The notes: generated by a model from the sequence alone, not told the origin. Shown: positions 35,709-46,055, counted from the stretch's first letter. The stretch is DNA of 64,000 nt from Gracilibacillus salitolerans (GCF_009650095.1 NZ_CP045915.1:4340001-4404000); one strand, 5' to 3'. Made by a program: numbers and translations.

Positions 35709-35921
35709 TTAGATTTCAATTTCACTGACATTTCGTTCAACGATGCGGGCACTTTTCTTCGCTACTAAATCTCCCCCTGAAGAAAAGAAGGCATTTTCAC
35801 TAAGGATGGCATCCATTGCTTCGCTTACTGCAACCGGATCAACAGGTTCTACTGGATTATCCAATGAGAAAGTAACTGTTTTCCCCTCTTCATTTTCGAA
35901 TTTCAATTCGATCTTCTTCAT
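35709..35921 (-). CDS. DUF2922-family small protein
   Basis: A 70-residue protein beginning MKKIELKFENEEGKTVTFSL and containing the family's VDPVAVSEAMDAILSEN. GGAGGTG six bases upstream favours ATG 35921 over the GTG one codon earlier. The gene follows DUF1659, with which it almost certainly shares a transcript. No function is established. Confidence 0.85.
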   Translation of the reverse strand: MKKIELKFENEEGKTVTFSLDNPVEPVDPVAVSEAMDAILSENAFFSSGGDLVAKKSARIVERNVSEIEI

Positions 35922-35954
35922 CACTTACACCTCCCTATTTCATTTGATTTTGAA

Positions 35955-36179
35955 TTAATCCTCTGTGATTAATTCTGTGTCATTACGTTTCACCGAATAT
36001 AAGACAAGTTGTTGTAATGGGACAAGCGTTTCTGTAACCGCTAGAAGCTGATCTGCTGTCGCATCTATCTTCACGTTGTTAAAAGACTTTGTCTTATAAA
36101 TCTGATCCCCAGAGATTGGGTCCGTTCCATCTTCGAATGTTAACTGTAGTCTGGAGTCAATTCTTTCTGCTAAAGCCAT
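35955..36179 (-). CDS. DUF1659-family small protein
   Basis: A 74-residue soluble protein (MALAERIDSRLQLTFEDG at the start, ending VKRNDTELITED) that fits DUF1659. AAGGGAGGTGG lies eight bases before ATG 36179; the GTG at 36188 overlaps that ribosome binding site. First gene of the DUF1659-DUF2922 pair. No function is established. Confidence 0.85.
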   Translation of the reverse strand: MALAERIDSRLQLTFEDGTDPISGDQIYKTKSFNNVKIDATADQLLAVTETLVPLQQLVLYSVKRNDTELITED

Positions 36180-36242
36180 ATGTGCCACCTCCCTTCACCT
36201 CTATAATCATATGAGGAGGCGGAGAGGTGTCTCAGCAAACTA

Positions 36243-36284
36243 AAAAAGCCAGTACTTTTTAAATAAGTACTGACTTTTTTAGAC
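36243..36284. terminator. Bidirectional terminator after the TagO-like gene
   Basis: AAAAAAGCCAGTACTT pairs with AAGTACTGACTTTTTT (about 36243-36281) with one mismatch, having A and T runs on both sides. It overlaps the final codons of the TagO-like gene. Confidence 0.75.
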
Positions 36285-37352
36285 TTTTTGTTTCCTACCT
36301 GTTAACTTTCTTAGACTGCTTAATATCGGTTGATGTCCATTCTTAACGACCCCGGAAAGCTCAGCGATTAACTGAATTCCAATGATAATAAATCCTAAAA
36401 TAATCAATGACGTTAACATCGTTGCACTATTAAAGATAATCGCCATAATCCCGAAGAAACCGCTAAATCCATAAATGATTAACACAGAAGTTTGATGACT
36501 ATAGCCCATCTCAACCAGCTGGTAATGAATATGTTTGCGATCTGCTGTACCTATATTTTGTTTATTGATTACGCGTCGAACAATCGCAAAGAGCGTATCA
36601 AAAATAGGAACAGCAATGATAATAATTGGGATGATAAAACTAAAAAAGGCGACATTTTTAAAGAGACCGAGCATGGATATAACAGAGATCGCATATCCTA
36701 AAAACAAAGCACCCGAATCGCCCATAAAAATCTTTGCCGGATAGAAGTTATGGTATAGAAAGCCAAGGCAACTACCAACTAAAACCATCCCTAAATACAC
36801 AACAATCATACGATAATCAGTGATTGCGATAATTAAGATACTTGTTAAACCAATAGCTGATACACCAGCTGCGAGTCCATCTAACCCATCAATAAGGTTG
36901 ATGGCATTGGTAACACCAACGACCCAAATAATCGTAAGAATGAGTCCAAGACCTTCTAACTCAACCGTTCCTACAAAAGGCATTGTTAATTTATCTATTA
37001 CTAATCCAGATGAAACCACAACAAGCGCAGCAGCAAGTTGCCCGATTAATTTCTGGTATGCTTTTAAACCGACAATATCATCAATGATACCTGTAATAAC
37101 AATAATAATACCACCAATAATAATCTCTAGCATGTGTGGATGCTGCGGCTGTAAATAAAGCAGTCCTGCAGCTACTCCCAGCACAATAGCGAGACCTCCT
37201 AATCGTGCTTTGACGCCGTCATGTTTTTTTCTTTCACCTGGTAGATCTACTGCGTTCACTTTAATTGCTAATTTTTTGATAAGAGGAGTTGACGCGAATG
37301 CCACGGTAGCTGATATTAGAAATGCTACAATTAACTCCGTTACGTTAAACAT
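36279..37352 (-). CDS. tagO: Undecaprenyl-phosphate N-acetylglucosaminyl 1-phosphate transferase, TagO/WecA type
   Basis: A 357-residue enzyme with about eleven membrane helices that moves GlcNAc 1-phosphate from UDP-GlcNAc to undecaprenyl phosphate, the priming step for teichoic acids and other wall glycopolymers. Visible active-site signatures are GIIDDIVGLKAYQKL, NAINLIDGLDGLAAG, KIFMGDSGALFLGY and the substrate-recognition segment TADRKHIHYQL. GTAGGTG precedes the ATG. It lies downstream of the UDP-glucose dehydrogenase gene and in the same region as the LCP ligase and the polymer cluster, for which it is the natural primer (inference). Confidence 0.94.
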   Translation of the reverse strand: MFNVTELIVAFLISATVAFASTPLIKKLAIKVNAVDLPGERKKHDGVKARLGGLAIVLGVAAGLLYLQPQHPHMLEIIIGGIIIVITGIIDDIVGLKAYQKLIGQLAAALVVVSSGLVIDKLTMPFVGTVELEGLGLILTIIWVVGVTNAINLIDGLDGLAAGVSAIGLTSILIIAITDYRMIVVYLGMVLVGSCLGFLYHNFYPAKIFMGDSGALFLGYAISVISMLGLFKNVAFFSFIIPIIIIAVPIFDTLFAIVRRVINKQNIGTADRKHIHYQLVEMGYSHQTSVLIIYGFSGFFGIMAIIFNSATMLTSLIILGFIIIGIQLIAELSGVVKNGHQPILSSLRKLTGRKQKV

Positions 37353-37511
37353 ATATACACCTACTTATTTAGAAGAAGTCCTGTTTTCAAATTTTAACAT
37401 ATTTACTTATAACATTGTACAAATACCTTGCACCATTATAGCACGATTTTACTTTATGTATACTATAAATATACGAATTTGATGATGAATTCCAGACTGT
37501 CTCTTCATAAT

Positions 37512-38678
37512 TTAATCTCTACTATACAGATCTCGTGTATACACTTTTTCTTTCACAGCTTTTAATTCATCAGTTAAACGGTTCGCAACAATCACATCAG
37601 CTACTTCTGTAAAAGTAGCAAAATCTCTGATTACTTTTGAATTAAAGAAGGTCTCTTCCTCAAGGTTTGGTTCATATATCACAACTTCTATACCTTCTGC
37701 TTTCAAACGTTTCATGACACCTTGAATAGCAGATTGTCTAAAGTTATCAGAATTAGTTTTCATCGTTAACCGATATATACCCACTACTTTAGGATTTTTG
37801 GCTAGAATGCTTGATGCGATGTGATCCTTTCGAGTACGATTGGCATCTACAATAGCAGCCATAATGTTATTCGGGACGTCTTGATAGTTTGCCAATAATT
37901 GTTTTGTATCTTTTGGCAAACAATAGCCACCATAACCGAAAGAAGGATTATTATAATGATTGCCAATTCTAGGATCTAAACCTACTCCTTCGATGATTTG
38001 TTTCGTATTTAGGCCACGTACTTCAGCATAGGTGTCTAACTCATTAAAGAAGGCAACACGCATCGCTAAATAAGTGTTCGCAAACAACTTAATCGCTTCC
38101 GCTTCCGTCGAGTTTGTAAATAACATATCTATATTTTCTTTGATAGCTCCTTCTACTAATAAATCAGCAAAAATACGAGCGCGCTCTGATTGTTCTCCTA
38201 CAACAATACGGGAAGGATATAAATTATCATACAAAGCTTTTCCTTCTCTTAAAAACTCTGGTGAAAAGATAATGTTCTCCGTTTGAAACTTTTCACGTAA
38301 TTCAATCGTATAACCTACAGGTATTGTTGATTTTATGATCATGGTTGTATCTGGGGTAATGGATAAAATTGTATCAATTACTTTTTCAACAGTTGATGTA
38401 TCAAAGTAATTCTTATCCGGATCGTAGTTAGTAGGTGTGGATATGATCACATAGCTTGCATTTTGGAAAGCCTGCTTTGGATCAGTTGTAGCTGTTAAGT
38501 TCAGTTCTTGGTTTGCCAGAAAATCTTCAATCTCCGGGTCAATAATGGGAGATTTATTGTTATTGATGAGCTGCACTTTTTCTTCTACTATATCTAAAGC
38601 GTATACTTCATTATTCTGTGCTAACAATACTGCGTTTGATAACCCAACATAGCCTGTTCCTGCTACAGCTATTTTCAT
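37512..38678 (-). CDS. ugd: UDP-glucose 6-dehydrogenase
   Basis: A 388-residue NAD-dependent enzyme that oxidises UDP-glucose to UDP-glucuronate. It opens with the Rossmann motif [15 protein letters not shown], followed by [10 protein letters not shown], the [11 protein letters not shown] segment, the central [16 protein letters not shown] with the catalytic Cys, and a C-terminal UDP-binding domain. The open frame extends to 38714 but GAGAGGA eight bases before ATG 38678 and the family start agree. It is divergent from the LCP gene. UDP-glucuronate is the expected building block of uronic-acid wall polymers such as teichuronic acid. In relatives this enzyme is a substrate of the BY-kinase. 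Confidence 0.95.
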   Translation of the reverse strand: MKIAVAGTGYVGLSNAVLLAQNNEVYALDIVEEKVQLINNNKSPIIDPEIEDFLANQELNLTATTDPKQAFQNASYVIISTPTNYDPDKNYFDTSTVEKVIDTILSITPDTTMIIKSTIPVGYTIELREKFQTENIIFSPEFLREGKALYDNLYPSRIVVGEQSERARIFADLLVEGAIKENIDMLFTNSTEAEAIKLFANTYLAMRVAFFNELDTYAEVRGLNTKQIIEGVGLDPRIGNHYNNPSFGYGGYCLPKDTKQLLANYQDVPNNIMAAIVDANRTRKDHIASSILAKNPKVVGIYRLTMKTNSDNFRQSAIQGVMKRLKAEGIEVVIYEPNLEEETFFNSKVIRDFATFTEVADVIVANRLTDELKAVKEKVYTRDLYSRD

Positions 38679-38834
38679 ATAATTTCGTCCTCTCTTTTCA
38701 ACTATTGTCATCATTTAACATCTTATCGTATTTTTAATATAACATAGAATCTACTGATTTCATTAAAATGGTGTAACGTTTGTTACAGAAAAACGTCTAA
38801 TATATTAAATTGTAAAATATTTTCTTAAATACAA

Positions 38835-38863
38835 TTTACGTCCACACTATTTCATAGTAAAAT
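38835..38863 (+). promoter_or_regulatory. Sigma-A promoter for the LCP gene
   Basis: TTTACG (38835-38840) and TAAAAT (38858-38863) are 17 bases apart, about 40 bases before the LCP start codon. Confidence 0.5.
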
Positions 38864-38901
38864 GTATGTTAGTGCGGTTTAATCTAGAAATCGGGGGAAA
38901 T

Positions 38902-39951
38902 ATGATGTCAAAAAAAGATGTGAATTCCAGAATTCAAATAAAAGAAAAGAAAAAGAAGAGTAAGCGTAGGAAAATTATTTTCTTTATTTTCGTACCTTTA
39001 ATTATATTAATTGGGGCAGTCTCTAGTTATGCCATTAATTTATTCAATGAAGCAGAACAGGTCGTATCAGATTCTTATGAAGATGATGGTCGTGATAAAT
39101 CCGAACTACGTGCTAAAGAAGTAGATCCTACAGAGGATCATGTGTCTATATTATTTATCGGTGTGGATGCTAGTGAACATAGAGGCACAAAGGACGAACC
39201 TGTTCGTTCGGATGCATTGATCTTAGCTACGCTTAACAAGAATGATAATAGCGTAAAAATGCTTAGTATCCCACGTGATTCATATGTTTATGTCCCTGAA
39301 GTCGGATATGAAGACAAAATTACGCATGCACATGCATTTGGTGGAGTTCATGCAACCATTGACACAGTGGAAACTTTCTTAGATGTCCCTGTTGACTACT
39401 ATGTGAAGTTGAATTTTAATGCATTCGTTGATGTAATTGACGCAATCGGCGGGGTGCAAATGGATGTTCCATTTGAATTTACTGAATCCAACTCAGATGA
39501 TAAACGTGATTCCATTCATCTTCTTCCTGGTGAACAGAATTTAGATGGTGAAGAGGCATTAGCTCTGGCAAGAACACGTAAAATTGATAATGACTTAGAG
39601 CGTGGTAAAAGACAACAAGAAATCATGAAAGCCGTTATTAGTAAAGCAACGTCTGTTAATTCCGTATTTAAATTAGATGATGCTATTCAAGCTGTTGGTA
39701 ACAACATGACAACAAACTTAACTTTCGATGAAATGAAAGCTTTCTTATCTTATGGTACTTCAGGAAACATTGATGTTGATACGTTGAATCTTGAAGGAAG
39801 TGACATGCGGCTGAACAACACATACTATTTCAGCCTTGATGAACAACATCTTGCTGAAACACAGCAGATATTACAGACTCATTTGGATGTTGCCGAAGAA
39901 AGTGAAATAACGACCAATAACGAAGAAACACAGGAACCAACAAACGGATAA
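38902..39951 (+). CDS. LytR-CpsA-Psr (LCP) family wall-polymer ligase
   Basis: A 349-residue membrane-anchored phosphotransferase that attaches lipid-linked wall glycopolymers to peptidoglycan. A very basic N-terminus (EKKKKSKRRK) precedes one membrane helix; the LCP domain shows ILFIGVDASE, the Arg/Asp set in RSDALILATL, MLSIPRDSYVYVP, DYYVKLNFNAF, and ALALARTRKIDNDLERGKRQQE. A short Thr/Glu-rich tail follows. GGGGGAAAT and the ATGATG at 38902 set the start; the frame is open back to 38866. It stands alone between Ugd (divergent) and a terminator. It may ligate the polymer made by the cluster at 46263-64000 (inference). Confidence 0.92.
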   Translation: MMSKKDVNSRIQIKEKKKKSKRRKIIFFIFVPLIILIGAVSSYAINLFNEAEQVVSDSYEDDGRDKSELRAKEVDPTEDHVSILFIGVDASEHRGTKDEPVRSDALILATLNKNDNSVKMLSIPRDSYVYVPEVGYEDKITHAHAFGGVHATIDTVETFLDVPVDYYVKLNFNAFVDVIDAIGGVQMDVPFEFTESNSDDKRDSIHLLPGEQNLDGEEALALARTRKIDNDLERGKRQQEIMKAVISKATSVNSVFKLDDAIQAVGNNMTTNLTFDEMKAFLSYGTSGNIDVDTLNLEGSDMRLNNTYYFSLDEQHLAETQQILQTHLDVAEESEITTNNEETQEPTNG

Positions 39952-39971
39952 TCTAATTTATGGTAGATAAA

Positions 39972-40018
39972 TAATAAAAAATCCTCGGAGTTATGAAATG
40001 CTTCGAGGATTTTTTATT
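39972..40018. terminator. Bidirectional terminator after the LCP gene
   Basis: AAAAAATCCTCGGAG pairs with CTTCGAGGATTTTTT (one mismatch, about 39976-40014), with A and T runs on both sides. It lies between the convergent LCP and M14 peptidase genes. Confidence 0.82.
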
Positions 40019-40058
40019 TCTTTTTAGACTAAATTATGGAATAATCCGTATTCATTAT

Positions 40059-42854
40059 TTATTGATTTAATCTTACATAATTAGCTGTATATAAACCTAC
40101 TGTTTTATTTTTATTCCATACACTGTTCCAGTTACTAAGAGGAATTGGTCTTTCCCCAACGTATGGGGATATTTCAGGTGTGATTCCTGGTTGTTTCTTT
40201 TCATGAACAAACCAATCCGTATAACCTGCACCATTCGTGCTAGACTGTAAGTTGATCGGTGTATATCCAGTAATATTCTTCACTCCATTTGCTATCGATC
40301 TACTATGATAATCAAATCCATAACGCGTATAAATTAATTCTCCTGATGAATGATATGCTACAGCAGCTTTAAAGTTGTGATGATTAGTAAAATCGTAAAT
40401 CGCTTTTGTCTCTGGCTCTGATAAAGGTGCTTTCCCTTTATAGAAGCCATACCTTGGTCTTCCTGGATCATTTGAAACAGTTCTCCATAAATAAGGATAT
40501 TGTCTGTTTAAATCTACACCTCTTATATTTGCTTTCCAATGTTTGAAGTCTCTACTATTATCATTGATTGAGATTACTTTACTCGGATTCTTCGCAGTTG
40601 AAGGTCCTTCTTGTACTAACATTACGCCATCAGGGTTTACCATCGGTACAAACCAGATCGAAACATCGTTCAGTATTCTACGTGTATTGTATCCATTATA
40701 ATTTTGCATACGAGCATATGAACGAGCATACTCATCCACCATATTCATTAACACATTTGTTGTCATATGTTCACGTGCATGGTGTGAACCATTAAAGAAC
40801 ACTTCTTTATTCCCATTACCTAGTTTAATTGCATAGATATTACGTCCATCTACAGATTCACCAATTATTTTCGTTTCGATCAGATTAGGATATAGGAACC
40901 GAAGACGGTCAATGTCCTTTTGCATATCTTTATAACTATAATTCTGTCTTCCGTCCACTGTATTATATGTTTTACGAGGTAGTTTGTAAGAAATAACGTC
41001 ATTCATTGTTCTTAAAGTCTTCTTCTCTACGATACCATTAACCTTTAGTCCATGATAACGTTGAAATTCCTTAATTTTTCCTTCTGTATAACTACCTAAG
41101 TAATTTGAAATAATACTACCGCCGAAACCAGCACGATCCAAGTCTTCTTTGAAATTCTTAATCTGACTGTTACTGTTCCCCTTCTGTATTGGGCTATTCG
41201 CTGCATCCTTTAGTTCCTCGACTGTTTTTTCCTCTAAAATCCCGTTAACTTTTAAACCATAGTAACGTTGGAACTCTTTTACTCTTTTTTTGGTAAAAGC
41301 ACCGAAATAGTTTGTCTCAAGAATACCACTAAAGCCTAATTTATTGAGATACTTCTTTAGTTGTATTATTTCACTACTTCTGACTCCTTGTTTTGGTGAC
41401 TGATAAACTTCATTCAATTTTGCTAATGTCTCTGGACCGGCAATGCCATCTACAGTTAAATTATAATAACGTTGAAATTCCTTTAGCCTCTTAGTAGTAA
41501 AAGAACCAAAGTAAGTGGTTTCTAAAATTCCGCTAAAATCTAGTGTATTTAATTTTTTCTTTAATTCAACTACTGCAGGGTTTCTGTCTCCTTCTTGAAG
41601 GGATTGCGATAACTCATTTAAAGCAGTTATCGTGACATCATCTGCAACACCATTTACTTTTAATCTGTTTGCTCTTTGGAATTCTTTGACTCTCTTTTCC
41701 GTGAAAGAACCAAAGTAAGTGGAGATGAGAATTCCACCGTAGCCTATTCTGTTAAGCTGTTCCTTAATTTCAATCGTTTCTTCATGCCTTTTCCCTAATT
41801 GTGGCGCTTGCTCGAGGGCTTCTAATTTAGATCTTGTTTCCGGTCCAATCGCACCATCCACAGTTAGGCCATAATAGCTTTGAAACTCCTTTACTTTTGT
41901 TACTGTATACGAGCCAAAATAGTCTGTAATTTTTATCCCGCTAAAGCCTAAGTTATTCAATGTTCTCTTTAAATCAGAAATGCGCGGATTTCGGTCACCT
42001 TCTATAAATGGAGAAGAATATACTTCTGTTATTAAATCGTAAGTAACATTATCGACTATGCCATTTACATTTAAGTTATAGTAGGCTTGAAATTCTTTTA
42101 CCTTCTTCGTCGTATAAGCTCCATAATAACTGGATTCTATAATTCCTCCAAAGCCGATCTGATTGAGCTTTTTCTTAATATCAATAACTGCCTCAGAGTT
42201 TTTTCCTTCTTGAGGTGCTTCCGAAACTTCTTCCAATTTTGATTGGGTTTTTTCATCTAATATACCGTTCGCCATTAAACCGTAGTAGCTTTGGAACTCT
42301 TTCAGTTTTTTGGCACTGTATTCACCGAAATAAGTTGTTTCTTTAATACCGCCAAAATTAATACGATTTAAGACTTTTTTCATTTCTAATACATCATTGG
42401 AAGTAGTACCTTCCCTTGGTGCTTCATAAACGGCTGTTATTTTATTATATGTAGTATCATCTATAATTCCTGATGCTTCCAATTGATAATACGCTTGAAA
42501 CTCTTTCACTTTTTGAGTGGTATACGAACCAAAATAATTTGATTCAATGATACCACCAAACCCAATCGTATTTAGCATTTGCTTTATTTCTACAAGGCGA
42601 TCATCTCTTTGACCTTCTTTTAATTCACGAAATTCTGCTTCCTCTTGAGAGGCAACTACCTCCTCATTTTGTACTTCCAGTTGTTCAAGCTCCTCCGTTG
42701 TCTCTTCGGATTCTTCCGTTTGCTCTTCTACTTCCTCTGTTTCTTCTCCTGATTCCTTGATGTTTCCTTCATCGTCAGCGCTTTCCGCAAATGCAGAAAG
42801 TGGCATCACCAAACTGAAAAGTACGAAAAGAACAACCATCTTATAAGATGTCAA
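40059..42854 (-). CDS. Secreted M14 carboxypeptidase with eight peptidoglycan-binding repeats
   Basis: A 931-residue wall enzyme. Signal peptide (about 1-23), an acidic Glu-rich linker to about 65, eight tandem PG_binding_1 repeats of about 69 residues (to about 630; each with a YFGSYTxKKVKEFQ-like core and NGIVDxxT), then an M14 zinc carboxypeptidase domain of about 290 residues with HHAREH (zinc ligands H and E), VDLNRQYPYLW, AYHSSGEL and the catalytic Glu in TPEISPYVG. Such enzymes in Bacillaceae act as gamma-D-glutamyl-L-diamino-acid peptidases on peptidoglycan stems. The start codon is TTG at 42854, supported by AAGGGGG seven bases upstream; the first ATG is five codons in and too far away. 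Repeats are related to those of the glucosaminidase upstream. Confidence 0.9.
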   Translation of the reverse strand: MTSYKMVVLFVLFSLVMPLSAFAESADDEGNIKESGEETEEVEEQTEESEETTEELEQLEVQNEEVVASQEEAEFRELKEGQRDDRLVEIKQMLNTIGFGGIIESNYFGSYTTQKVKEFQAYYQLEASGIIDDTTYNKITAVYEAPREGTTSNDVLEMKKVLNRINFGGIKETTYFGEYSAKKLKEFQSYYGLMANGILDEKTQSKLEEVSEAPQEGKNSEAVIDIKKKLNQIGFGGIIESSYYGAYTTKKVKEFQAYYNLNVNGIVDNVTYDLITEVYSSPFIEGDRNPRISDLKRTLNNLGFSGIKITDYFGSYTVTKVKEFQSYYGLTVDGAIGPETRSKLEALEQAPQLGKRHEETIEIKEQLNRIGYGGILISTYFGSFTEKRVKEFQRANRLKVNGVADDVTITALNELSQSLQEGDRNPAVVELKKKLNTLDFSGILETTYFGSFTTKRLKEFQRYYNLTVDGIAGPETLAKLNEVYQSPKQGVRSSEIIQLKKYLNKLGFSGILETNYFGAFTKKRVKEFQRYYGLKVNGILEEKTVEELKDAANSPIQKGNSNSQIKNFKEDLDRAGFGGSIISNYLGSYTEGKIKEFQRYHGLKVNGIVEKKTLRTMNDVISYKLPRKTYNTVDGRQNYSYKDMQKDIDRLRFLYPNLIETKIIGESVDGRNIYAIKLGNGNKEVFFNGSHHAREHMTTNVLMNMVDEYARSYARMQNYNGYNTRRILNDVSIWFVPMVNPDGVMLVQEGPSTAKNPSKVISINDNSRDFKHWKANIRGVDLNRQYPYLWRTVSNDPGRPRYGFYKGKAPLSEPETKAIYDFTNHHNFKAAVAYHSSGELIYTRYGFDYHSRSIANGVKNITGYTPINLQSSTNGAGYTDWFVHEKKQPGITPEISPYVGERPIPLSNWNSVWNKNKTVGLYTANYVRLNQ

Positions 42855-42907
42855 TCTTTAACCCCCTTTTATAGTCTATAACTCTATTATATATCTCTGT
42901 GTAGAAA

Positions 42908-42946
42908 AGAAAAATAGCAAACTATCAAAGTTTGCTATTTTTAAAA
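42908..42946 (-). terminator. Terminator after the glucosaminidase gene
   Basis: AAAAATAGCAAAC (42910-42922) pairs perfectly with GTTTGCTATTTTT (42930-42942) across a seven-base loop, with T runs in either direction. It separates the two wall hydrolase genes. Confidence 0.82.
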
Positions 42947-42950
42947 AGTT

Positions 42951-45900
42951 TTATTTAATTATTTTTAAATACTGACCGCTAGATCCACTACTTACCCATC
43001 TATTAGCTCCATTATACTTAATATGGTACCACTCATTATCTGTAATGAGACGGGCATTACTATCCAGAATCCCTACTAAATGCTGACCTCGATTGACTTG
43101 CCCTACCAAGCTTCCGTTTGGCGATGTTCTAACATTCAATCCTGAAGCTGTTACTTCAATCAGGTTTTTCACTGTAACATAATCACCATGAACCCAACCT
43201 GATCTACCGTTTACTTTAGCTCGATACCATCCATAACCATCTTTACCAATAATATCAATAGTTTGATTATTATCAAGTGTTTCATAAACTTTGGTGCCGT
43301 TATTTGTATTTGGTTGAGCTCTAAAGTTTACTCTATCGGTAGTCGTACCCTTTATACCACTTGGATATTCAATTAGGTTATGTGGAGGATTTGCTCCACT
43401 GTAACCAGGTTGATCTCTAAACTGTGGTACTTCATATACATAATTGAATGTACTAATAGAATTCAAAATATTTGCCATACGAGACGTTTGATGAATCGCC
43501 CATGAAACATGAGTTGCATAATGGCCAGGACCTGTACTACCTGGATTCCATTTCATTTTGTATAATGTATCTTGACCATTTTTCACAAAACGTTCTGCAA
43601 TAAATTTTGCACCACCAATGATTGCTTCTTTAGGTGAGAACCAACCTTGCTCATAAGCGTATTTAGCACCACTTGAGTTAGCTGAGCCATCATATGCAGC
43701 TGTACCAAACATATTGTAGACAGTTTCTCCATTATATTTTTGGCCTTGAGCTAAAGTGGAAGAACCGTTACCTGTTTCGTGTAAGGAATGTGCAATCAAG
43801 TATACCTCATTCAGATTATATCTTCTTCCTGCTTCAGCAAAAGCTTCAGCTGTTCCCGCTAATGTTCCCTTTCCTTGTAATACTTTTTCATTAATTTCTT
43901 TCACATTGATATTAGCACTTTGTGAAAGTAATAAGAATTGCAAATAAGCATTTGTATCACTAGGAAAATTAGAAGGATTAGCATAGTATTCTACTAAATT
44001 TCTTCCTGCCGCAACGGTTCCTGTTCCATTTGCTTTAGGAGTTTTTGTCATAAGGCTATCGACAAAACTACTGAATGTTTTGTCATAATTGGTGTATGTA
44101 ACTAGAGATTGTACTAAATCATTTAGTTTATTTAGCGTAGTTTGATCTGCTACACCATTAGCCGTTAAGCCATACTTCTTTTGAAATTCTATTAATCTCT
44201 TCTTTGTAAAGGACCCAAAGTAATCAGACTCTAGGATACCATCAAAACCTAGTAAGTTGAGATTCCGCTTCATTAATGCAATATCCGGATGACGATCTCC
44301 TTCTCGATATGGTGGAGATGCTTGACTATTAATCTTAGCTAATGTCACTTCATCAATGATGCCGTTGACTACCAAACCATGATCTCTTTGGAATGCTTTT
44401 ACCTTTTTCGTTGTGAAAGAACCAAAATAATTAGTCACTTGGATTGTTCCATAACCAATATGGTTTAGATTTTCCTTAATATTTGATAAATTGCTGTGAC
44501 TTTTTCCTTCCTGGTAAGGACTATTCGCCACTTCCTTGATCTTATCCAATGTAGATTGGCCTACAACACCATCCGTTTTTAAACCATAGTATTGCTGGAA
44601 TTCTTTTACCTTTTTCGTTGTAAAGCTTCCAAAATATGTGGTCACCATAATTTGACCAAATCCAACTTTGTTTAAGTCCCTCTTGAAGTCAGCAATAACT
44701 GTATGGCGATCTCCTTCACGGTATGGTGGAGATGCTTGACTATTAATCTCGGCTAACGTCACTTCATCGATAATACCATTGACTACCAAACCATGATCTC
44801 TTTGGAATTCTTTTACCTTTTTCGTTGTAAATGAACCAAAGTAATCTGTTACTATGATTTTTCCGTAGCCTAGGGCATTTAGCTTTTTCTTGATATCTGA
44901 CAAATTGTTATGGCTTTTTCCTTCTCGATAAGGACTATTTACTACTTCGTCCATCTTATCCAGTGTGGATTCACCTACAACACCGTCCGCTTTTAAACCG
45001 TAATATTGTTGGAATTCTTTTACCTTTGTCGTGGTATAGCTTCCAAAATACGTGGTTACCAGAATTCCGTTAAATCCAATTCGGTTTAAGTCTCTCTTGA
45101 AGTCAGCGATAGTTGTGTGGCGATCTCCCTGTTGATATGGTGGAGATGCTTGGCTATTGATCTCTGTTAAAGTCACTTCATCGATAAGGCCGTTAACTGC
45201 CAAACCATGATCTCTTTGGAATTCTTTTACTTTTTTCGTAGTAAATGAACCAAAGTAATCTGTTACTATGATTTTTCCGTAGCCTAAGGCATTTAATTTT
45301 TTCTTAATATCTGACAAATTGTTGTGACTTTTTCCTTCTTGATAAGGACTATTTAATATTTCTTCCATCTTATCCAAAGTGGATTCACCTACAATACCAT
45401 CCGCTTTTAAACCGTAGTATTGCTGGAATTCTTTTACCTTTGTCGTAGTATAGCTTCCAAAATACGTGGTCACCTTAATACCATTAAATCCAATTCGATT
45501 TAAATCCCTCTTGAAGTCGGCAATAGCCGTGTGACGATCTCCTTGACGATATGGTGGAGAGGATTGACTATTAATTTTAGCCAAAGTTACTTCATCAATA
45601 ATCCCATTGACTACTAAACCATGATCACTTTGGAATTCTTTTACCTTTTTCGTAGTGAAAGAGCCAAAGTAATTAGTTACCTTGATTGTGCCGTAGCCCA
45701 TTGTGTTTAATTTACGCTTAATATCTGACAAATTGTTGTGACTTTTTCCTTCTTGATAAGGACTGTTATAAACTTCGTTGATTTTATTTAATGTGGACGA
45801 ATTTGCTTTGCCAGTTGCATCCAGCCCGTAATAATTTTGAAATTCTTTTACTTTTTTGGCAGTATAAGAACCAAAATAGCTCGTTTCCTGAATACCACTA

Positions 45901-46055
45901 AACCCAATTGCGTTTAACTTTTCTTTCATTTCTATGATCTGTTCATCGCTGTCACCTTCTTTATAAGTGACTTCATTTGCAGAAATAGATGTTACTGAAA
46001 GTAACATAGCAAAAAGAACTACTATCAACATTGTTAGTATTTTCCTAGTATTCAT
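42951..46055 (-). CDS. Large N-acetylglucosaminidase autolysin with nine peptidoglycan-binding repeats and SH3b domains
   Basis: A 1034-residue secreted wall hydrolase. Signal peptide (1-26), nine PG_binding_1 repeats of 69 residues (about 33-650), a glucosaminidase domain (about 680-870; LIAHSLHETGNGSSTLAQG with the catalytic Glu), and two SH3b domains to the end (RVNFRAQPNTNNG and GLNVRTSPNGSLVG). Repeats 2-9 form four alternating pairs, one member starting KSHNNLSDIK and the other DRHTxIADFK, so the real unit is 138 residues (414 bp) and neighbouring pairs are nearly identical at DNA level. It would cut the glycan backbone during wall growth or division. The frame is intact across the repeats. 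Confidence 0.92.
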   Translation of the reverse strand: MNTRKILTMLIVVLFAMLLSVTSISANEVTYKEGDSDEQIIEMKEKLNAIGFSGIQETSYFGSYTAKKVKEFQNYYGLDATGKANSSTLNKINEVYNSPYQEGKSHNNLSDIKRKLNTMGYGTIKVTNYFGSFTTKKVKEFQSDHGLVVNGIIDEVTLAKINSQSSPPYRQGDRHTAIADFKRDLNRIGFNGIKVTTYFGSYTTTKVKEFQQYYGLKADGIVGESTLDKMEEILNSPYQEGKSHNNLSDIKKKLNALGYGKIIVTDYFGSFTTKKVKEFQRDHGLAVNGLIDEVTLTEINSQASPPYQQGDRHTTIADFKRDLNRIGFNGILVTTYFGSYTTTKVKEFQQYYGLKADGVVGESTLDKMDEVVNSPYREGKSHNNLSDIKKKLNALGYGKIIVTDYFGSFTTKKVKEFQRDHGLVVNGIIDEVTLAEINSQASPPYREGDRHTVIADFKRDLNKVGFGQIMVTTYFGSFTTKKVKEFQQYYGLKTDGVVGQSTLDKIKEVANSPYQEGKSHSNLSNIKENLNHIGYGTIQVTNYFGSFTTKKVKAFQRDHGLVVNGIIDEVTLAKINSQASPPYREGDRHPDIALMKRNLNLLGFDGILESDYFGSFTKKRLIEFQKKYGLTANGVADQTTLNKLNDLVQSLVTYTNYDKTFSSFVDSLMTKTPKANGTGTVAAGRNLVEYYANPSNFPSDTNAYLQFLLLSQSANINVKEINEKVLQGKGTLAGTAEAFAEAGRRYNLNEVYLIAHSLHETGNGSSTLAQGQKYNGETVYNMFGTAAYDGSANSSGAKYAYEQGWFSPKEAIIGGAKFIAERFVKNGQDTLYKMKWNPGSTGPGHYATHVSWAIHQTSRMANILNSISTFNYVYEVPQFRDQPGYSGANPPHNLIEYPSGIKGTTTDRVNFRAQPNTNNGTKVYETLDNNQTIDIIGKDGYGWYRAKVNGRSGWVHGDYVTVKNLIEVTASGLNVRTSPNGSLVGQVNRGQHLVGILDSNARLITDNEWYHIKYNGANRWVSSGSSGQYLKIIK
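44108..45746 (-). repeat. Four tandem 414-bp coding repeats within the autolysin gene
   Basis: Residues 104-650 of the glucosaminidase are four copies of a 138-residue dimer of peptidoglycan-binding units (boundaries near residues 104, 242, 380 and 518). Pairs 2 and 3 differ at only a few residues, pointing to recent unequal exchange. The repeat number may vary between strains. Confidence 0.85.
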
